A stretch of DNA of 64,000 bases from Actinomadura luteofluorescens (GCF_013409365.1 NZ_JACCBA010000001.1:1116001-1180000); one strand, 5' to 3'. Counted from the stretch's first letter, positions 43,016 to 52,127 are shown. The notes: a model not told the origin generated them from the sequence alone. Program-made: numbers and translations.

Positions 43016-45433
43016 ATGAGCCGGTGGGTCCTGGCCTATGACGGCTACGATCCCGCGACGGAGGGGCTGCGGGAGGCGCTGTGCACCCTCGGCAACGGCT
43101 ACGTCGCCACCCGGGGCGCCGCTCCCGAGTCGCCGGCCGACGGCGTCCACTACCCCGGAACCTACGTCGCCGGCTGCTACGACCGGCTCCAGGCCGAGAT
43201 CGGCGGGCTGCACGCCGACAACGCCGACCTCGTCAACATGCCGAACTGGCTGCCGTTGACCTTCCGCGCCGAGGACGGCGAGTGGTTCGATCCGGACGCC
43301 GCCCTCAAGGAGGACCGGCTCCTGTCCTACCGGCAGGAACTCGACCTGCGGCGCGGTGTCCTGACCCGGCTCGTCCGCGTGCGCGACCGGGCCGGGCGGA
43401 CGTTCCGCCTCGCCCAGCGCCGGATCGTCTCCATGGACGACCCGCACCTGGCCGCGCTGGAGACCACGATCGTCGCCGAGGACTGGAGCGGCGCCCTGCA
43501 CATCCGGTCCGCGCTGGACGGACGGGTCGCCAACGCCGGCGTCGAGCGGTACCGCGGCCTGCCTGGAACCCACCTCACCCGTGAGGAGCCGCCGCCGCAG
43601 AGCGGCCCGGAGCTGCTCCTGCTGCGCGCCTCCACCGTCTCCTCGAAGATCGGCATCGGGGTCGCGGCCCGCACCCGCGTGTCCGTCCCCGCCAAGGCCT
43701 CCCGGCTCGCCGAGGCCGGCTGGGCCGCCCAGGACCTCACCGTCGACGCCGAGCGGGGCGCGCACGTCACGGTCGAGAAGGTGGCGGCGGTGTTCACCTC
43801 CCGCGACCGCGCCGTCGAGGAGGCCGGCGAGGCCGCGCTCGGGGCCGCGGCGGGGGCGGGCGGCTTCGACGCCCTGCTGGAGCGGCACACGCTGGCGTGG
43901 AACCGGCTGTGGCGGCGCTGCCAGCTGAGCGTGGACCACGTCGAGGTCCAGCGCGTCCTCAACCTGCACATCTTCCACCTGCTGCAGACCGTGTCGGAGC
44001 ACATCGTGGACCTGGACGTCGGGGTCCCCGCACGTGGCCTGCACGGGGAGGCCTACCGCGGCCACGTCTTCTGGGACGAGGTGTTCATCCTCCCGTTCCT
44101 GACCATGCGGTTCCCCGAGATCGCCCGCGCGCTGCTGATGTACCGGTGGCGGCGGCTTCCCGCCGCCCGGCGCGCGGCGGCGGACGCCGGGCGCCGCGGC
44201 GCCATGTACCCGTGGCAGAGCGCCGCCGACGGCCGCGAGGAGACCCAGCTCGTCCACCTCAACCCGCGGTCGGGCCGGTGGCTGCCCGACCACACGCACC
44301 TGCAGCGCCACGTCGGCCTGACCATCGCGCTCAACGTCTGGCGCTTCTACGAGGCGACCGGCGACGCCGAGTTCCTCGCCGAGTACGGCGCGGAGATCAT
44401 GCTGGAGGTCGCCCGGTTCTTCGCCGACCTGACGGTCTACGACCACTCCACCGACCGGTACGGGATCCGCGGCGTCATGGGCCCGGACGAGTACCACGAC
44501 GCCTACCCGGGGCGGGACCGGCCCGGCCTGGACGACAACGCCTACACCAACGTCCTCGCCGCCTGGCTGCTGGAGCGCGCGCTGGAGGCGCTCGCCGTCC
44601 TCCCCGAGGACCGCCGCGGGGAGCTGCGCGAGCGGCTCGCGCTGACCCGCGAGGAGATCACCCGCTTCGAGGACGTGGCGCGCAAGATGTACGTCCCGTT
44701 CCACGCCGGCGTGATCAGCCAGTTCGAGGGCTACGGCGCCCTGGAGGAGCTCGACTGGGCCCGCTACCGGGAGCGCTACGGCGACATCCGCAGGCTGGAC
44801 CGGATCCTGGAGGCCGAGGGCGATTCGCCGAACCGCTACAAGGCCTCGAAGCAGGCCGACGTGCTCATGCTCTTCTACGTGCTCTCGCCGGGCGAGCTGG
44901 ACGCCGTCCTGCGGAACCTCGGCTACGAGCACGGGCCCGAGCTCGCCGCCCGGACGATCGCCTACTACCTGCCGCGCACCTGCGACGGGTCGACGCTGAG
45001 CTCGCTCGTCCATGCCTGGCTCCTCGCCTACACCGACGGGGACGAGGCCTGGGACGTCTTCCTCGACTCGCTGTTCACCGACATCACCGGCATCCAGCGC
45101 GGCACCATCGCCGAGGGGATCCACCTGGGGGCGATGGCCGGCACCGTCGACCTCGTCCAGCGGTGCCACGCCGGGGTCCGCACCCGGGGCGGCGCGCTGC
45201 GGCTGGAGCCGCGCCTGCCCTCGGCGGTCGGCGAGCTGCGCCTCGGGCTGCGCTACCGCGGCCACTGGGGCATCGACCTGACCTGCCGCCAGGACCTGGT
45301 CCGCGTCGCGCTGCGCCCCGGCGCGGCCTCCCCCATCCGCATCTCCTACGGCGCCGAGGACATCGAGATCCAGCCCGGCGCGTCCTGGGAGAGTCCCCTG
45401 GTCGCCGGCAGGCCGCCGCCGGCCGGCGGCTGA
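43016..45433 (+). CDS. GH65 family disaccharide phosphorylase/hydrolase
   Basis: This 805-residue protein has an N-terminal beta-sandwich (about 1-270), a linker, an (alpha/alpha)6 barrel (about 320-690) and a C-terminal beta domain. The general acid is E492 in GVMGPDEYHDAY; HVFWDEVFILPF and KASKQADVLML are family landmarks. GH65 includes trehalose, maltose and kojibiose phosphorylases; the exact sugar cannot be read. In M. tuberculosis a GH65 domain is the C-terminal half of the DosR-regulated OtsB1 (Rv2006); here it stands alone, with no HAD phosphatase part. A DevR-like box lies 101 bp upstream. Confidence 0.9.
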   Translation: MSRWVLAYDGYDPATEGLREALCTLGNGYVATRGAAPESPADGVHYPGTYVAGCYDRLQAEIGGLHADNADLVNMPNWLPLTFRAEDGEWFDPDAALKEDRLLSYRQELDLRRGVLTRLVRVRDRAGRTFRLAQRRIVSMDDPHLAALETTIVAEDWSGALHIRSALDGRVANAGVERYRGLPGTHLTREEPPPQSGPELLLLRASTVSSKIGIGVAARTRVSVPAKASRLAEAGWAAQDLTVDAERGAHVTVEKVAAVFTSRDRAVEEAGEAALGAAAGAGGFDALLERHTLAWNRLWRRCQLSVDHVEVQRVLNLHIFHLLQTVSEHIVDLDVGVPARGLHGEAYRGHVFWDEVFILPFLTMRFPEIARALLMYRWRRLPAARRAAADAGRRGAMYPWQSAADGREETQLVHLNPRSGRWLPDHTHLQRHVGLTIALNVWRFYEATGDAEFLAEYGAEIMLEVARFFADLTVYDHSTDRYGIRGVMGPDEYHDAYPGRDRPGLDDNAYTNVLAAWLLERALEALAVLPEDRRGELRERLALTREEITRFEDVARKMYVPFHAGVISQFEGYGALEELDWARYRERYGDIRRLDRILEAEGDSPNRYKASKQADVLMLFYVLSPGELDAVLRNLGYEHGPELAARTIAYYLPRTCDGSTLSSLVHAWLLAYTDGDEAWDVFLDSLFTDITGIQRGTIAEGIHLGAMAGTVDLVQRCHAGVRTRGGALRLEPRLPSAVGELRLGLRYRGHWGIDLTCRQDLVRVALRPGAASPIRISYGAEDIEIQPGASWESPLVAGRPPPAGG

Positions 45434-45456
45434 GCCGGGCCGTTCGAAGGGCCCGG
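45433..45456. terminator. Hairpin at the GH65 gene end
   Basis: GCCGGGCC (45433-45440) pairs with GGCCCGGC (45449-45456) around an 8-nt loop, starting at the stop codon. It is probably a terminator without a T-tract. Confidence 0.5.
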
Positions 45457-45485
45457 CCGGAAGGGGACGGACGGCGACCGGCGCG

Positions 45486-45499
45486 GTGACCTAGGGCCC
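45486..45499. promoter_or_regulatory. Weak DevR-like box
   Basis: GTGACCTAGGGCCC resembles the box but has mismatches in both halves. It lies 51 bp upstream of the PPOX start at 45551. Confidence 0.35.
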
Positions 45500-45550
45500 C
45501 TCCCGCCCGCCGCGGGCGGCGCGGAGCATGGAGTCATGAGGGAGGAAGCC

Positions 45551-45976
45551 ATGAGGAGCGCGGACGAGGCGGCGGGCCTCACGCGAGCGGAATGCCTGCG
45601 CCTGATGGGCACCGCCGCCGTCGGCCGGATCGTCTTCACCCGGCAGGCGCTGCCCGCCGTGGCTCCGGTCGGTTTCGTCGTCGACGGCGAGGACGTCGTC
45701 ATCCCGGTGCCGCGCGGTTCAGGGCTGGTCACCGCGACCCGCGGCGCGATCGTGGCCTTCCAGGCCGACGACCTGGACGCCGCCGACCGCATCGGGTGGT
45801 CGGTCACCGTCGTCGGACGGGCGCGGGTCGTCCGCGATCCCGGCGACCGCGCCCGCGAGGCCCTCCGGCCCTGGACGGCGGGAACGGGCGCCGAGTTCAT
45901 CCTGGTCTCCTGCGGGCGGATCAGCGGCCAGCGCGTCGGAGTCGTCATGGCCGGCGACCGCGAGACCGCGGCCTGA
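45551..45976 (+). CDS. Pyridoxamine-5'-phosphate-oxidase-fold flavoprotein (second copy)
   Basis: This 141-residue PPOX-fold protein is paralogous to the one at 33905-34339: LMGTAAVGRIVFTRQALPAV, VPRGSGLVTATRGAIVAF, RIGWSVTVVGRARVV and EFILVSCGRISGQRV. It probably binds FMN or F420. ATG at 45551 is chosen because GGGAGGAAG lies just upstream; an in-frame ATG at 45536 precedes that site. A strong terminator follows. Confidence 0.85.
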   Translation: MRSADEAAGLTRAECLRLMGTAAVGRIVFTRQALPAVAPVGFVVDGEDVVIPVPRGSGLVTATRGAIVAFQADDLDAADRIGWSVTVVGRARVVRDPGDRAREALRPWTAGTGAEFILVSCGRISGQRVGVVMAGDRETAA

Positions 45977-46015
45977 ACGGCCGGGCGCCCCGCGCGGACC
46001 GGCGCCCGCCCCTTC

Positions 46016-46051
46016 ATCCGAAAGGCCCGGCGGCTGCCGGGCCTTTCGGAT
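46016..46051. terminator. Strong bidirectional hairpin
   Basis: A perfect 16-bp stem (46016-46031 with 46036-46051) and GGCT loop lies between the convergent PPOX (+) and USP (-) genes. The loop-distal arms are A/T-containing. It is the best terminator in the window. Confidence 0.85.
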
Positions 46052-46090
46052 GCGGCGGTCATGTCCAGGCGACCATGTCCGGTGTCGCGC

Positions 46091-46957
46091 TCACGGTGCG
46101 GGGGCGGTCACGGCGGGGACGGCGGCGACCGGGCAGTGCGCGTGGTGCAGGAGGCCGTGCATCACCGCGCGGCTGCGCGGCACGGTCAGGCCCTCGCGGG
46201 GATGCGAGCCGGCGACCACCAGATCGACGTCGCGGGACGCGGCGACGAGCGCGGCGGCGGGGTTGTCCTGCACGAGGTCCTCCACGACCTCCACCCCCGG
46301 GAAGCTCTTGCGCATCGGCGCGTGCGCCTCGATGACGCGCCACCGGGCCCGCTCCTCGACGCGGCGGATGTCGAGGCCCGCTCCGGGCTCGTCCAGGGCC
46401 GCCGGGAACGGCCAGGCGTGCACGACGCGGAGCCTGGCCTCGCGTGCGGCGGCGGCCCGGAACGCGTACTCCAGAACGGCGGAGTCGTCGCCGAGGCCGA
46501 TGCCCACGGCGATCTCGCGGCGCTCGGCGGCCGGTTCGCCGCGCACCACCACGACGGGGCAGGCGGAGTGCCGGACCGCGCCCAGCCCGACCGAGCCGAG
46601 GACCAGGCCCGCGAACCCGCCGAGACCGCGGCTGCCCACCACCATCTCGAACGCCTCCTCGGAGTGCTCGGCCAGCGCCCGGACGGTGCGCGCGGACGCC
46701 AGTTCCAGGCTCACCGGCACCTCCGGCCGCCGGGCGTGCGCGACGCGTTCCGCGGCCATCAGCACCTCCTCGCCCTCCCGCCTCAGCGAGACCACCTCGC
46801 CGGGGGCGGTGTTGAGCGGGATGTCGAACCCCCACCGCTCCACCGCGTGCAGGATCTTCAGGGGGCGGCCGTAGCGGGCGGCCTCGTCGGCGGCCCAGGC
46901 GACGGCCCGCTCGGACGGGACGGAGCCGTCGGCTCCGACGATGATCGGATCGGACAT
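46091..46957 (-). CDS. Universal stress protein (tandem USP domains)
   Basis: This 288-residue protein has two USP domains. The first has GSRGLGGFAGLVLGS; the second is divergent (GSHPREGLTVPRSRA). It starts MSDPIIVGADGS behind AAGAGGAG. It is the third gene of the alcohol dehydrogenase-USP-USP operon, ending at the strong terminator. Confidence 0.92.
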   Translation of the reverse strand: MSDPIIVGADGSVPSERAVAWAADEAARYGRPLKILHAVERWGFDIPLNTAPGEVVSLRREGEEVLMAAERVAHARRPEVPVSLELASARTVRALAEHSEEAFEMVVGSRGLGGFAGLVLGSVGLGAVRHSACPVVVVRGEPAAERREIAVGIGLGDDSAVLEYAFRAAAAREARLRVVHAWPFPAALDEPGAGLDIRRVEERARWRVIEAHAPMRKSFPGVEVVEDLVQDNPAAALVAASRDVDLVVAGSHPREGLTVPRSRAVMHGLLHHAHCPVAAVPAVTAPAP

Positions 46958-47009
46958 GGTCAACTCCTCTTCGCTTCCCCCGGTGGACGTCCCGCCGGGG
47001 CGGCGCCGG

Positions 47010-47843
47010 TCACCTGTCGATGGGCACGACGACCACGGGGCAGTGCGCGTGGTGCAGGACCGCGTGGTTGACCCGGCCCAGCGCCATGCCGATCCGGCCC
47101 GTCCGGCGGGCGGCGCCCACCACCACCAGGGCGGCCGACCGCGACGCCTCGACGAGAGCCTGGCCCGCCGCACGGTCGGAGACGAGCTGCTCCACCCGGA
47201 CGTCCGGGTGGTGCTCGCGCAGGCCCGCCAGGGCCTCCGACAGCTCCAGGTCCTCCATCACCCGCCGGCGGGGGGACCCGAACTCCCCGCCCACGGCGTG
47301 CAGCGCCAGGATCCCGGCGCCGCGCGAGGCGGCCTCCTCGAAGGCCCAGCCGGCCATGGCGATCTCGCCGGGGCGGTCCTCGACCCCCACCACGATCCGT
47401 GCCGGGGCCTCGGCGGGGTAGGGCGCCTCGCGCGGCACCACCAGGACCGGGCACCGGGCGTGCGCGGCGGTGTACAGCCCGACCGACCCGAACAGCAGGC
47501 CCTCGAACCCGCCCATGCCGCGCGACCCCACGGCCACGAGCGCGGCGTGCTCGCTGCCCTCCACCAGCGCGCCGCCCGGGTCCGTCCGGACCAGCCGCGT
47601 CGCGACGTCGAGGTCGGGATTCACCTTCAGCGCGTACTGCCGCGCCTCGGCGAGCAGGTCCTCCCGCTCGGCGACCAGCCGGCGCAGCGCGTCCTTCGGG
47701 ATCGCCCCGTCGTCCACCAGCGCGCGGGAGGCGTGCACCAGTTCCAGCGGCCTGCGGTGCCGGACGGCGTAGTCGGCGGCCCAGTCGAGGGCCCGCCAGG
47801 CGTGGGCGGAGCCGTCGACGCCCACGATGATCTGGGTCGGCAT
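47010..47843 (-). CDS. Universal stress protein (tandem USP domains)
   Basis: This 277-residue protein has two USP domains. The first loop is GSRGMGGFEGLLFGS; the second is altered (GAARRTGRIGMALGRVN). It starts MPTQIIVGVDGSAHAW behind GAGGAGAGG. It lies 20 bp after the alcohol dehydrogenase gene and 52 bp before the next USP, so all three are probably one transcript. Confidence 0.92.
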   Translation of the reverse strand: MPTQIIVGVDGSAHAWRALDWAADYAVRHRRPLELVHASRALVDDGAIPKDALRRLVAEREDLLAEARQYALKVNPDLDVATRLVRTDPGGALVEGSEHAALVAVGSRGMGGFEGLLFGSVGLYTAAHARCPVLVVPREAPYPAEAPARIVVGVEDRPGEIAMAGWAFEEAASRGAGILALHAVGGEFGSPRRRVMEDLELSEALAGLREHHPDVRVEQLVSDRAAGQALVEASRSAALVVVGAARRTGRIGMALGRVNHAVLHHAHCPVVVVPIDR

Positions 47844-47863
47844 GGCCTCTCCTCGGTTCGGGT

Positions 47864-48904
47864 TCAGCGGGTCAGGACGACTTTGAGGGCGCCGGTGCGG
47901 CCGGCGTCGGCGAACACCTCGTAGGCCCTCGGGAACTCCTCCAGCGCGAAGTGGTGGGTGACGAACCGCCCGGCGTCGAGCTGGTGCCCGGCGACGAGCC
48001 TGAGCAGGGTGGGAGTGGAGAAGGTGTCCACCAGTCCCGTGGTGATGGTGATGTCCCGGATCCACTGCTCTTCCAGGTGCAGCGCGGCCGGGGCGCCGTG
48101 CACGCCGATGTTGGCGATCCGGCCGCCGGGGCGGGCCAGCGCGACCGTCAGCTCGAAGGCCTCGGGGACGCCGACGGCCTCGATGGCCACGTCGGCGCCG
48201 AGGCCGCCGGTCATGTCGCGCACCGCCGCCAGGGCGTCCTGCCGGGAGTTGTTGACGGTGGCGTCGGCGCCGAACTGCTTGGCCGCCTCCAGCCGGCTGT
48301 CGGCCAGGTCGATCGCGACGACGTGGCTCGGGCTGAACAGCCGCGCCCCCATGATCGCCGCGAGCCCGATCGGGCCCGCGCCCACCACCGCCACGACGTC
48401 GCCGGGACGGACGGCTCCGTTGAGCACGCCGACCTCGTAGCCGGTCGGCAGGATGTCGGCCAGCATCAGCACGTCCTGCGCGGGCACGCCGGACGGCAGC
48501 GGGTGCACCGAGGTGTCGGCGAACGGCACCCGGACGTACTCGGCCTGCGTCCCGTCGATCTTGTGGCCGAGGATCCAGCCGCCGCCGCCCAGGCACTGCC
48601 CGTACCGGGACTCGCGGCAGAACCGGCACGTGCCGCACGCGGTGATGCACGACACCAGCACCTGGTCGCCCGGCGCGACCGTCCGCACGCCGGAACCGAC
48701 GGCCTCGACCGTGCCGACCGCCTCGTGCCCGAGGATCCGCCCGTCGGTCACCGCCGGGACGTCTCCCTTGAGGATGTGCAGGTCCGTGCCGCAGATGGTC
48801 ACCGCGTCCACCCGCACCACCGCGTCGCCGTCCGCGACGATCTCGGGCTCGGGCACGTCCTCCCAGGACTTCCGGCCAGGTCCGTGGTACACCAGCGCCC
48901 GCAT
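47864..48904 (-). CDS. Zinc-dependent alcohol dehydrogenase (MDR family)
   Basis: This 346-residue medium-chain dehydrogenase has ICGTDLH (catalytic Zn Cys), GHEAVGTVEAVG, the four-cysteine structural zinc lobe CGTCRFCRESRYGQC and the nucleotide loop VVGAGPIGLAAI. It oxidises or reduces an alcohol/aldehyde pair with NAD(P). GGGAGG supports the ATG. Two identical DevR-like boxes 21 bp apart lie 64-99 bp upstream. It is the first gene of an ADH-USP-USP operon; it may dispose of reducing equivalents when respiration stops (inference). Confidence 0.92.
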   Translation of the reverse strand: MRALVYHGPGRKSWEDVPEPEIVADGDAVVRVDAVTICGTDLHILKGDVPAVTDGRILGHEAVGTVEAVGSGVRTVAPGDQVLVSCITACGTCRFCRESRYGQCLGGGGWILGHKIDGTQAEYVRVPFADTSVHPLPSGVPAQDVLMLADILPTGYEVGVLNGAVRPGDVVAVVGAGPIGLAAIMGARLFSPSHVVAIDLADSRLEAAKQFGADATVNNSRQDALAAVRDMTGGLGADVAIEAVGVPEAFELTVALARPGGRIANIGVHGAPAALHLEEQWIRDITITTGLVDTFSTPTLLRLVAGHQLDAGRFVTHHFALEEFPRAYEVFADAGRTGALKVVLTR

Positions 48905-48968
48905 GGCGAGCCTCCCTCGTCGTCCTCAGGTTCGCTACCAGGGTCGAACGGGGGCGACGGCGGCGGCA

Positions 48969-49003
48969 GGGCCTAACGTCCCAGGGCGCGGGCCTAACGT
49001 CCC
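48969..49003. promoter_or_regulatory. Two identical DevR-like boxes, 21 bp apart
   Basis: GGGCCTAACGTCCC occurs at 48969-48982 and 48990-49003, two helical turns apart, upstream of the dehydrogenase operon. The second includes the stop codon of the DUF4389 gene. Confidence 0.65.
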
Positions 49004-49674
49004 GGCGCGTCCGGCGCCGCGGGCACCGGTTCGGCACCGGGCTCGGCGCCGCCCATGTCCAGCCGGAACGGCGGGTAGCGGTCGGTCATCAGGAAGGCGT
49101 AGCCGGCCACCCGCAGGACCCACCGGTCCATCCCCATCACGAACGCGAAGACGCCCCGCAGGTAGCCCCCGGTGAACAGCAGCGCGATCGCGGCGATGAG
49201 CACCAGCAGCCCGACGACGCCCGGCGAGTTCCAGTTCTCCCCGCCCATGCCGCCGCCGGTGAACAGCGAGACCACCAGGTAGTGCGGGATCGCCAGCAGC
49301 CACCACTTCACCAGCACCAGCCCCCGCGACAGGCGCTCGGGGTAGTCGATCCGCAGCCGGGCCGGGTAGTCCGGGACGTCTGCGAGCGTGAACGGCGGGT
49401 ACCGGTCGGTGCCCAGGGCGCCGTAACCGTAGAACGCCACCCGCCACGCCCAGCGCAGCACCCCGACGTCGAACTCGAAGATCGGCCGCGGGTAGCGGCC
49501 GGTGACCAGGATCGCGAAGAACGCGACCACGGTGAGCACGGTGAAGGCGATCCCGAGGAAGAACAGCACGATGTAGTGCGGGATCAGCAGCAGCCACTTC
49601 ACCAGCCACAGCCACCGCGACAGAGGCTCCTCCAGCCGTCCCTCCACGTGGACCGGCGTGTCTCGGCCGTCCAT
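48994..49674 (-). CDS. DUF4389 membrane protein
   Basis: This 226-residue membrane protein has about five hydrophobic segments and two copies of a DRYPPF motif ([12 protein letters not shown] and [11 protein letters not shown]), the mark of DUF4389. Its function is unknown. GGGGAGGACGAG precedes the ATG. The gene ends inside a DevR-like box of the dehydrogenase operon. It is probably cotranscribed with the helical protein 51 bp upstream. Confidence 0.88.
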   Translation of the reverse strand: MDGRDTPVHVEGRLEEPLSRWLWLVKWLLLIPHYIVLFFLGIAFTVLTVVAFFAILVTGRYPRPIFEFDVGVLRWAWRVAFYGYGALGTDRYPPFTLADVPDYPARLRIDYPERLSRGLVLVKWWLLAIPHYLVVSLFTGGGMGGENWNSPGVVGLLVLIAAIALLFTGGYLRGVFAFVMGMDRWVLRVAGYAFLMTDRYPPFRLDMGGAEPGAEPVPAAPDAPGR

Positions 49675-49725
49675 CTCGTCCTCCCCTAGCCGAGCGTCCG
49701 GCGACCCGGTGTCACCGGGCTTGTC

Positions 49726-50190
49726 CTAGACCCACCGTCGGCTCCCGCTCCGCGGCGGCGTAGGGAGGAACGTCCGGACCCCGGAGGGACCAAGGTCGGT
49801 GGTCCGCAGGCCCAGCTGCACCTTCCACATGGCCTCGGCCAGCGCGTGGAACTGGTAGAGCAGGCGCCGCAGGGCGGGCAGGTCTCCGGCGGACGCCGTC
49901 GCGGCGGCGTGCTCGGCGACGATCGTGAGCCGGTTGACGCGGCACGCCAGGAAGTGGGCGAGCGCCTCGCGGCGCACGCTCCCGGACAGGGTGTCGAGCA
50001 GGATCGCCTCGGCGGCGCGCAGCTCGGCCATGACCTCGGCGGTGGCGGCGCGCACGTCGACGCCCGTTCCGAGGCCGCTCCTCGCCACCAGCCTGAGCCT
50101 GCTCAGCGCGGGCAGGCAGCGCCGGTGGTGCCGGCGCAGCCGGTCCTCCAGGAGCGCCGGATCGGCCACACCCGTCCCAGTGCCGCTCAT
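49726..50190 (-). CDS. Unrecognised helical protein
   Basis: This 154-residue protein has no recognised family. It is mostly helical and rich in Ala, Leu and Arg (about 10-130), with conserved-looking stretches RRHHRRCLPALSRLRL and LLYQFHALAEAMWKVQLG, and an extended Pro/Ser tail. GGGGAGGGAAC supports ATG 50190. A perfect-arm DevR-like box lies 124 bp upstream and another partial box lies inside the 3' coding end. Coding is supported by codon bias and position in the regulon. Confidence 0.6.
   Translation of the reverse strand: MSGTGTGVADPALLEDRLRRHHRRCLPALSRLRLVARSGLGTGVDVRAATAEVMAELRAAEAILLDTLSGSVRREALAHFLACRVNRLTIVAEHAAATASAGDLPALRRLLYQFHALAEAMWKVQLGLRTTDLGPSGVRTFLPTPPRSGSRRWV
49786..49799. 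promoter_or_regulatory. DevR-like box, partial
   Basis: GGGACCAAGGTCGG has the left arm perfect and two right-arm mismatches. It is inside the coding end of the helical protein and 111 bp upstream of the DUF4389 start. Confidence 0.45.
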
Positions 50191-50314
50191 GTTCCCTCCC
50201 CGTTCGTGGCGGCACGCCGGCCCCGTCGTGCCCAGCCGGGGGGCATGGCCGTCGCGCACATCGACGATCCCCGCCCCCGGCCGGGGGCGGGTAGGGAGGG
50301 AGGTCCCGGTCCGG

Positions 50315-50328
50315 GGGACGAAGGTCCC
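50315..50328. promoter_or_regulatory. DevR/DosR-like box (rightmost)
   Basis: GGGACGAAGGTCCC has perfect arms and lies 124 bp upstream of the helical-protein start. No box was seen to its right, so it marks the right edge of the regulon. Confidence 0.6.
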
Positions 50329-50350
50329 GAACAGCCCGTCGCCTACGGGG

Positions 50351-50881
50351 TCAGCGGCACATCGCGTCGATGTGGTCCGAGAAGTGCGGGAACTCCGCCT
50401 GCGCGGCGGCCACGACCTCGGTGGGCGAACGGCGCCCGGGGGCGTGGCGCTCGGCGATCGCGCGGAAGGCGTCGTTCGGTTCCGCCGGGGAGTCGGGCTC
50501 CTCCAGGGCCTCCGCGGGCCCGAGGCCGGCGGCGAACAGCCACAGCAGATCGCCGAGGTCGCGCGCGATCACCCCGCGGTCGCCCTCGGAGCCGAGGTAG
50601 ACCACGGGCTGGCCGGTGACCGGCACGCCGGGCCGCACCAGCCAGAAGCCGACGTAGTCGCCCGCCCCGGTCGAGCCGAAGAAGCGGAACTCACCGCCGT
50701 CCACGTCCGGGTTGCCGGTCCAGAGGCGGAACCACCACGCCGTCTTCGCCGGTTCCTCGAAGCGGTCGTACGGCTCGAAGTCGCAGCCGCGCCCCTCGTC
50801 GGTCTCGTCGTCCCATTCCCATTCGAAGCCGATCGCGGCCACCTCTGCAAGGGCGGTGGGCAGCGCGAGGTCCCCAGGCAT
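50351..50881 (-). CDS. SMI1/KNR4 (SUKH)-like protein
   Basis: This 176-residue protein has a SUKH/SMI1-KNR4-like core: FRFFGSTGAGDYVGFWLV followed by VYLGSEGDRGVIARDLGDLLWLFAAG. SUKH proteins include immunity proteins against polymorphic toxins, but no toxin gene is next to it; other members have unknown roles. ATG 50881 has GGAG 4 bases upstream; GTG at 50890 is also possible. It follows the flavoenzyme gene by 57 bp. Confidence 0.7.
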   Translation of the reverse strand: MPGDLALPTALAEVAAIGFEWEWDDETDEGRGCDFEPYDRFEEPAKTAWWFRLWTGNPDVDGGEFRFFGSTGAGDYVGFWLVRPGVPVTGQPVVYLGSEGDRGVIARDLGDLLWLFAAGLGPAEALEEPDSPAEPNDAFRAIAERHAPGRRSPTEVVAAAQAEFPHFSDHIDAMCR

Positions 50882-50938
50882 GTTCTCCACCCCGGCAGGC
50901 TAGGCGATCTTCACCCGTACCGGGACGGCGGTCGCGGG

Positions 50939-52093
50939 TCAGCGCGAAGGCGGGGCCGCGCGGCCGGCCCGCACCCGGAACCGGTCCGGGGCCGGGCGCT
51001 CCCCCGACGCCGCCTCGGCGATGATGCGGCCGAGGAGCGGCGCGAACTTCGCGCCGTGCCCCGAGCACGGCGAGGCGACCGTGATCCCGTCCGCGCCGTC
51101 GACCACGAAGTCCTCGGTGGGGGTGTTGGTGAACAGGCAGGTCGTCTCCGCGTACGGCTCGGGGACGACGCCGGGCAGGGCCCGCCGGACGTAGGCGACG
51201 ATCCGTTCGCGGTTGGCCGGGTCGATCGCGCCGGTCTGCGCGGCCGCGCTCCGGATCGGCCGCCCGCCGTTGAACTCGGCCACCTTCTGGCCGCTCCGGC
51301 CGCCGGGGAGGCCTGCGTCACGGCCGCCGGGAAGGCCGTAGACCAGCGCGTCCGACTGTTTGTGGATGAACGTCGGCCAGGGTTCCTCCGGAGCGTCGCG
51401 GTAGGGGAAGTGGTAGGCGTTCTCCTGCATCACCTGGAGCGGCGGGAAAGCGGAGAGGAACGAGTCCGGCAGCGGGAGGCCGCCGAGCAGGTCGGGCAGC
51501 CAGCCCCCGGCGGCGACGACGACCTTCTCGGCCTCCTCCGCCCGCCCGTTCGGGCCCACGATCCGGTGGCCGCCGCCCGCCCGCTCGACCGACGACACGG
51601 GACGGCCGGTCTCGACCCGGGCGCCCTCGGCCCGCGCCAGCCGCAGCATGGCCGCCACCGAGGCCTCCGCGTCGACCACGCCGGCGGCCGGATGCCACAG
51701 CACGTCGCCTTCCCCGAAGCGGAACCGCGGCCAGCGCGCGGCCGCCTCGGCGCCGGTCAGCAGCTCGTGATCGACGCCGACCTTCGCGAACACCTCGGCC
51801 AGCGCCGCCGGATCCCGGGCCGCTCCGGCGTCCAGGGAACCCGTGCGGGTGAACAGCCGCTCGCCGGACAGGCGCTCCAGCTCCCGCCATTCGCGCCGCG
51901 CGTCGACGACCATCTGGGCGTAGAACGGGTCGGCGTAGCCGTACCGGAGGATCCGCGCGGATCCGTGGGAACTGCCTTCGGCGTTGGCCGGCGCGCGACG
52001 CTCCAGCACCGTCACCTCGTGCCCGCGCCTTGCCAGCTGCCAGGCGGTCGCGGCGCCCACCAGGCCGGCCCCGACGACGACGTACGTGCCCAT
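50939..52093 (-). CDS. Sarcosine/N-methyltryptophan-oxidase-like FAD enzyme
   Basis: This 384-residue flavoenzyme has the N-terminal dinucleotide loop VVVGAGLVGAATAWQLARRG, a GSSHGSARILRYGY segment, TTCLFTNTPTEDF with C319 at the covalent-FAD cysteine position of monomeric sarcosine oxidase, and SGHGAKFAP. It oxidises a secondary amino acid or amine with O2, giving H2O2. GGAAGGAAGC precedes the ATG. It lies 34 bp after the cupin gene, probably in one operon. Confidence 0.88.
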   Translation of the reverse strand: MGTYVVVGAGLVGAATAWQLARRGHEVTVLERRAPANAEGSSHGSARILRYGYADPFYAQMVVDARREWRELERLSGERLFTRTGSLDAGAARDPAALAEVFAKVGVDHELLTGAEAAARWPRFRFGEGDVLWHPAAGVVDAEASVAAMLRLARAEGARVETGRPVSSVERAGGGHRIVGPNGRAEEAEKVVVAAGGWLPDLLGGLPLPDSFLSAFPPLQVMQENAYHFPYRDAPEEPWPTFIHKQSDALVYGLPGGRDAGLPGGRSGQKVAEFNGGRPIRSAAAQTGAIDPANRERIVAYVRRALPGVVPEPYAETTCLFTNTPTEDFVVDGADGITVASPCSGHGAKFAPLLGRIIAEAASGERPAPDRFRVRAGRAAPPSR

Positions 52094-52127
52094 CTCGATG
52101 CTTCCTTCCCACCCTGGACCAGGTTCA

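Noticed and set aside
41732..45265. 1177-residue open frame on the minus strand
   Set aside because: It is antisense to the GH65 gene. Only its end overlaps real USP sequence, in a different frame.
45433..45456. tRNA-like GTTCGAA segment
   Set aside because: The bases are the loop of a simple hairpin after a stop codon; no acceptor or anticodon stems flank it.
50351..50881. Toxin-immunity locus based on the SUKH-like protein
   Set aside because: No toxin or secretion-domain gene is next to it; the neighbours are a flavoenzyme and a helical protein.
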